In this document: piece after piece, positions 59,710-64,000 of the stretch
Layout of the letters: every line of letters starts with the position of its first letter
How positions within the stretch are numbered: the stretch's first letter is position 1
From: Patiria miniata
Lineage: Eukaryota > Echinodermata > Asteroidea > Valvatida > Asterinidae
Direction of reading: 5' to 3'
Length of the DNA stretch: 64,000 nt
Assembly (NCBI RefSeq): GCF_015706575.1
Contig: NW_024037074.1
Location: forward strand, 29,873,334 to 29,937,333
The notes under the pieces: model-generated
What the model was told of the DNA's origin: nothing
The model's input: the letters and a program-made list of their open reading frames with translations, nothing else
Database searches by the model: none
Made by a program: the position numbers and the translations under genes

Positions 59710-60537
59710 CTACTCGGGGTAAAGGAGGAAGCCACTGAATGAGGTGTGGTGATAGGAGGAATGACTATTCGCCGTACCGTGTATAGTCAGATACACCGTG
59801 TCTGCTCGCTGCAGAACCAGCACCGCACTCGCAGATAATTGGTCACGTGAACTATCACCATTGCTATAGGTAGAGACCACCTTGTCGTTGTTTTTGACAA
59901 GATGAACAGTAAGACTAGTGCCGTACTTTTTGAGCACAGAAAACGTAAACACGTACGTTCCCGGCATATAACAGGTAAATGTACCTGTCTCGAGATCAAA
60001 GCTGGTACCCGGCAGAAGGGTCTCGGTCTCCTGGAAGGGCAAACGGGTATCGTGACTCGTTGAGGAAGCCGAAGGGCTCGTCCTCACCACGGTGAATGCC
60101 ACCCGCTGGTTGGAGTCGTCTGGTGTCTCCCCTGGCTCACCCTTTTGACCTTTGACACCAGTCATCCCGGTTGTTCCAACTAAACCTGGTATACCTCTCG
60201 GACCTATCTTGCCAGGCAGACCAATCCCATCGTCACCCTTCGACCCAGTGTTCCCAGGTGCTCCCCGCTCTCCCAAAGGGCCAATCGGTCCGCTCTCCCC
60301 TTGCTGACCTGCATCGCCCTTTGGCCCCGGTTCACCATAAGGCCCCATCGGTCCTGCTGGTCCAGGCAGACCTGGTATGCCGGGTATGGCAGCAGGTCCC
60401 TGGCAGCACTGCTGACACACCTGAGACGCAGGACCATTACCGTCCGAGGGAACCGGCCCAGTAACGGAAGCTCGGAGCGTAACAGAGTTACCCAGAAGAA
60501 AGGCGACTGAAATAATGTTTAACCCCAAAATCTTCAT
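59710..60537 (-). CDS. Secreted collagen/C1q-domain protein (C1q gene 5)
   Basis: An intact 275-aa coding exon. Signal peptide 1-23 (MKILGLN start), [13 protein letters not shown], CxxCC, collagen region with six triplets before RGAPG, C1q domain ending SGFLLYPE. Conserved FDLETGTFTC and DTVYLT are present; head loops (KKYGTSLTVH, YSNGDSSRDQ) are unlike any other copy, including sister gene 4. The ATG lies one base after a CTGTGCAG acceptor. The stop is TAG, so AATAAA does not overlap it as in genes 1 and 3. Confidence 0.93.
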   Translation of the reverse strand: MKILGLNIISVAFLLGNSVTLRASVTGPVPSDGNGPASQVCQQCCQGPAAIPGIPGLPGPAGPMGPYGEPGPKGDAGQQGESGPIGPLGERGAPGNTGSKGDDGIGLPGKIGPRGIPGLVGTTGMTGVKGQKGEPGETPDDSNQRVAFTVVRTSPSASSTSHDTRLPFQETETLLPGTSFDLETGTFTCYMPGTYVFTFSVLKKYGTSLTVHLVKNNDKVVSTYSNGDSSRDQLSASAVLVLQRADTVYLTIHGTANSHSSYHHTSFSGFLLYPE

Positions 60538-61969
60538 GCTGCACAGAAAAAAATAAATGAAAAAAAAAGATGAAAGAGAACGGGGTAAAAAGAGTTAAGA
60601 AATAGGTAAAAGTAAAGACAAATGTTCAGTAATCTTTTCTTTTAAATTACTGAATAAGTCAAAAAGTAATGAATTTTTGCGGTAATATGAAAAACCGTGC
60701 ACAGCTATGGAGATTTGAGAAATCATTATTCAGATAATGTGTTCGCCGTGATATATAAGTGGCGATTCAGTGGACACGGAATTAAACCTTGAACAAGCGT
60801 AGTTTGAATCGGTTGCCAAGGTAACCCGTTGAATATATTTTGTTATTATTTTGCCTGCCGATGAAAGTTAGAAAGGTCACCAAAGTCCATGCCGATCAAG
60901 CGAAACTTTCCGTAGCTTTTTATTTTTTTTTTTGGGGGGGGGGTGTGGGTGGTTTCAATATTAACCATAAATTAAACATCACCACACCCACCTCTATGGT
61001 TCGTTCTTGAAGATCAGGTCCAAGAAGAGATCACAAGGAGTTCAGTGTAGGCTAAAAAAAACATACCAACGAAGACCGGTTACGTGTACACTTTAGTAAG
61101 GAATCAATAAAATTGTATTATCAATTAATACAGGGTCGGAGTCATAAGGAGCGAAACCCAAATGCCGGGACCATTGTTGTAGTGAAGTTGTGTATGTAGC
61201 GCCCCAGAGTCTTGGATATGAAAGCCTAATTAATAAGGTTTATTTTAGTGGAGGAATCGTTCAAATCACATACGTACTTTATTTTAAGTACCGTTTTAAA
61301 GTTCTGTCCACGGATCACAAGAAGGTAAGTGTTCTTTCAGCAAGACGAAAACAAATCACATACAGAAATGTGTGAATTGTTTTCGTTTTGCGGAAGGAAG
61401 GCACACACCTTTTTTGTGACTCGTGGACAGAACTTTAAAACGGTAATTGTGTTTAAAATTCCGTAGCTTGCAAAGTACATAAGTGATTTTGAATTATTCT
61501 TGTACTAACAAAATGGCTTATGAATTGGGCTTTCATGATCATATCCTATATTTTTAAAGTGCTACATGCAGAACTTCAATTAAACAATAGTCCCAACATT
61601 TGGGTTTCGCTTTTTTTGACTTACCCTGTATATGACATAGCGAGATTCATTTCCATGTTGATGAATAGTCACTTTGAATGTCAATTTGAAAAACTTGGCC
61701 GGAAATACCTAATTTTTGTAATTGAAATAAAGAGCTGTGCTCACCTTCAGAAAGTTATGATTTACAAAGAATATCGTAAAACTCATACAAAGTTATATGG
61801 TAGGTGTAGGGGAGGGGATCCCAAAATGTCTCTCTTTTATTTTTTCATGGAGTTAAGGTTTCTGTCATAATTTTACCAAAATAAATGCATAGAAACTAGT
61901 CTTCTAACGAATCATCGCTCTTTTCTGATGCTTGACTGGGTAAATGCCACAGTTTCAACAGACACTCAC
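60538..61969. other. Intron 2 of C1q gene 5
   Basis: Collinear with the shorter intron of gene 4 plus the MITE at 61131-61628. A poly-G run lies near 60935. No gene seen. Confidence 0.7.
61131..61628. mobile_element. 498-bp TA-flanked MITE with ~220-bp inverted arms
   Basis: Ends CAGGGT...ACCCTG flanked by TA (61129-61130, 61629-61630), typical of Tc1/mariner-type insertion. The arms mirror each other through blocks GCGAAACCCAAATG, GGGAC-ATTGTT, AAAGTTCTGTCCACG and GAAAACAAATCACA. Unit 4 has the empty site. Internally deleted relatives are at 41040-41395 and 49740-49950. Confidence 0.82.
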
Positions 61970-62027
61970 CTGGAAATAACGGTCTTGAATCTATCACGAG
62001 AGAAATCCCCAACACTCGAGCAGATTG
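61970..62027 (-). other. Inferred noncoding exon 2 of C1q gene 5
   Basis: 58 bp, minus strand CAATCTGCTCGAG to CCAG/GTGAGTGTC. Nearly identical to exon 2 of gene 4. Confidence 0.68.
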
Positions 62028-62199
62028 CTGGATGACAAATATACCAACAAAATAAATGTAAGTTTAATCCGATCGAAGATAACTGCTGGGTAGGCAATAT
62101 TTGAATTTCACAAGTAAAACACACTCTGTCGCGCAAAGTGTGATTTGGATTGACTATACCGATCGGAATGCGTTCTCCAACGATCCTGCCTGGACTTGT

Positions 62200-62355
62200 T
62201 TAACCCTAAAAGGGCTGGGTTATTTTGACCATCTCTCAGCCGGAGGGGAGGGGGGGATTCCGCCACTAAGATCTCGGCCATCGAGTGACCAAAAATGTTG
62301 AAGCTCGGTACATGCATAGAGCAACTCATCATAAACATACCCAAGAAATTTTATG
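62200..62355. mobile_element. Truncated piggyBac-like MITE
   Basis: Begins TTAACCCTAAAAGGGCTGGG and matches, inverted, the right end of the 15782-16192 element (AAGATCTCGGCCATCGA block). The distal end is missing, and the sequence passes at about 62365 into a fragment of the fold-back MITE. Confidence 0.6.
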
Positions 62356-63270
62356 ACTATACTCTCTAAATTCCAAAGATTGAAAATTCACTCCATTCGA
62401 GTGCAGATTCAATCCCACCAACTGCAACCACAAAAGTTCAAACTGTTATACAAAGCAATGCAAAAGAATCTAAGTGGCATGCTGAGTGGGACCGTTCATG
62501 CAAACATGACTGAATTCATGCGAGAGCTTGTGCTTCAAACATATCAGGAGGGCCGAATAATTTTACCAACATCAACTCTACACATGATTTCTACAAGTGA
62601 ATCCAGCCAGATAAAGCAATTTGGACTTGAATAAATCTGTGTGCATGATTATCCTGACCCTTTATAGTTGCGCCTTCTAACAGTGAAACTAAAGAATGTT
62701 CATTCCAATTAGCCACACATTTATCAAAGATGTTTGAATGTAACTAGGAAATGTTGGAACCAAAATTAATGGCGCGGATCGGAATATTAGCGAGCTGGTT
62801 TGGCTGTACGCAAGCGTGATTCAGTATCGTAGTCACGCAAGATTAGTTTTGAATGAAGTTTTGTTCCTAAAAATCTTGTTTTTTGGTCCTCAAGCAACTA
62901 TATTTTATAAGCTTGCAGAGAAGGCGTTGTGTGTCTGGCAGAATGGCGTATATGCGAAAGCCGTATCACCAAAATGTTTCCACCAAAAGGGAGTAAAGCA
63001 GAAAACTTCCTTCGTTTTAATGATATTTGAAACTTTTCAGAGGAAACACAAGTTGCTTCAAAAGGTAGTATTTATCCCTGTGACAAATTTAAAATTCATA
63101 CTATTTAGAATAGTTATGCCTGACAGATAATGGATAGTACGCATGTGGGAAGTTTCAACGCAATTTTCTTAAAAGTATTAATAATCTTAACAAGTGATTA
63201 ATCAGCGTTAGAACGGTCACTGCCCTACTACCGGGCATTCGACAAAATGGCAACAGCAAACCGAATACAA

Positions 63271-63508
63271 CTCTCTAAATTCCGAAGAGTGAAAATTCAC
63301 TCCATTCGATTGAAGATTCACTTCCACAGTCGAAAACTAGGGACTAGACGTTTTAGAGTGAAATTTCTTTCATCGTAAAGATCGAGTTTTCACTCGAGCT
63401 TCGACTGAAGTGGTTCTTTTTTTTCCAGACTATTTCAATCGAAAATGAGAGGGATTTTTACTCTAAAACTTCTAGTCCCTAATTTCACTCTTTGGAATAC
63501 AGATAGAA
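63271..63508. mobile_element. Fold-back MITE, unit 5 copy
   Basis: Ends ATTCCGAAGAGTG and, inverted, ATTCCAAAGAGTG; same position as in unit 4. Confidence 0.7.
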
Positions 63509-63642
63509 CGCTCGTTGTTCGAAAAATAATTGTGTCAGCAACAATTATCCGAATCTAGATCTGACGCTGATTCAAACGCTATGTGCAAATAGGCAACAAT
63601 TGTTTGTTCGCGCAGGGATAGATTATTGTTTCAAAGACTCAC

Positions 63643-63726
63643 CGAGTAAATCTCATTCTTGTCGTTCTTGCAATCAGTTCTCTCTCGGGTTTTCGTCTGA
63701 AGGTGAAGATGAGTTTCGGTCGTTGT
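63643..63726 (-). other. Inferred exon 1 of C1q gene 5 (5' UTR)
   Basis: CCCGAGAGAGAAC leader ending ACTCG before GTGAGTC; no ATG; 5' end approximate. Confidence 0.62.
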
Positions 63727-63750
63727 GAGGAGTGAAGTGGCCACTGCTGT

Positions 63751-63814
63751 CTTAAATATTACCATTGATTTCCTGATCAGTGACTTAATGGCTTGGCCCG
63801 GTTTGTGATTGGCC
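63751..63814 (-). promoter_or_regulatory. Core promoter of C1q gene 5
   Basis: Minus strand: GGGCCAATCA (ATTGG at 63808-63812), CTGATCAGGAAATC, TAATATTTAAG. Nearly identical to the gene 4 promoter. Confidence 0.6.
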
Positions 63815-64000
63815 CCTGCGCGCTGTCAATCTCAAATCACTTAATCGCTTCGTATTAATGAGACTCAAGATAATGCTGTTGCCGTTGAGGCTATTATACT
63901 CACGATCAAAACGTGGACCACCGACACTGAAATAGCCGCATCTTATTGGTGGACTGAGCGCTATGTCGGTGACACATCCAAAACACGTGACATGTGATTG

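Larger units (their letters stand above)
62028..63642. other. Intron 1 of C1q gene 5
   Basis: Collinear with 52304-54332, but about 600 bp of that sequence is replaced near 62200-62440 by fragments of two MITE families. No gene seen. Confidence 0.6.

Overview
The window looks like invertebrate deuterostome nuclear DNA, with an echinoderm my best but unproven guess. It is AT-rich and strongly asymmetric in composition, dense in poly-G/poly-C runs and short terminal-inverted-repeat (TIR) transposons, and carries tRNA-derived SINEs and truncated LINEs. Protein coding is confined to one family. Five head-to-tail genes on the minus strand encode secreted collagen-plus-C1q proteins of the C1q/TNF-related (CTRP-like) type, with coding exons at 1608-2435, 13576-14341, 26288-27115, 50591-51385 and 59710-60537. 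Four look intact (264-275 aa). The second has lost about 71 net bases inside the C1q domain.

Each gene sits in a paralogous unit with the same inferred structure, read on the minus strand: CCAAT box, TATA-like box, noncoding exon 1 (donor CG/GTGAGT), noncoding exon 2 of 58-75 bp (CAG acceptor, GTGAGT/C donor), and one coding exon whose acceptor lies at or one base before the ATG. The exon model comes from splice-site conservation among five diverged copies and has no transcript support. Units 2 and 3 resemble each other most, as do units 4 and 5.

Layout. Unit 1 covers about 1-9430; a TIR transposon with tandem subterminal repeats (2531-4401) lies in its intron 2. Unit 2 covers about 9430-21800. 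It begins with a 5'-truncated LINE (10029-11095), and the broken gene's intron holds a short insertion with a 13-bp target duplication, a piggyBac-like MITE and a decayed R4/Dong-type LINE. Unit 3 covers about 22000-32900; an intron segment of about 1.2 kb is inverted between inverted repeat copies, and a palindrome of SINE tails lies inside it. From 34053 to 48415 there is a large array of two long-period tandem repeats (monomers A and B, each about 220-230 bp) that switches orientation repeatedly. A 1.5-kb hAT-like element is inserted in it, and a partial tandem duplication also copied the downstream flank of a C1q unit without its gene (39301-41550). Units 4 and 5 (about 48400-64000) complete the cluster.

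Because the units are paralogous, several insertions can be compared with an empty site in another unit, which dates them relative to the duplications. The C1q paralogs share nearly constant signal, cysteine and collagen segments but differ in collagen triplet number and in C1q head loops. That pattern fits a diversified family of secreted recognition proteins; the function is inferred from family knowledge, not shown by the sequence.
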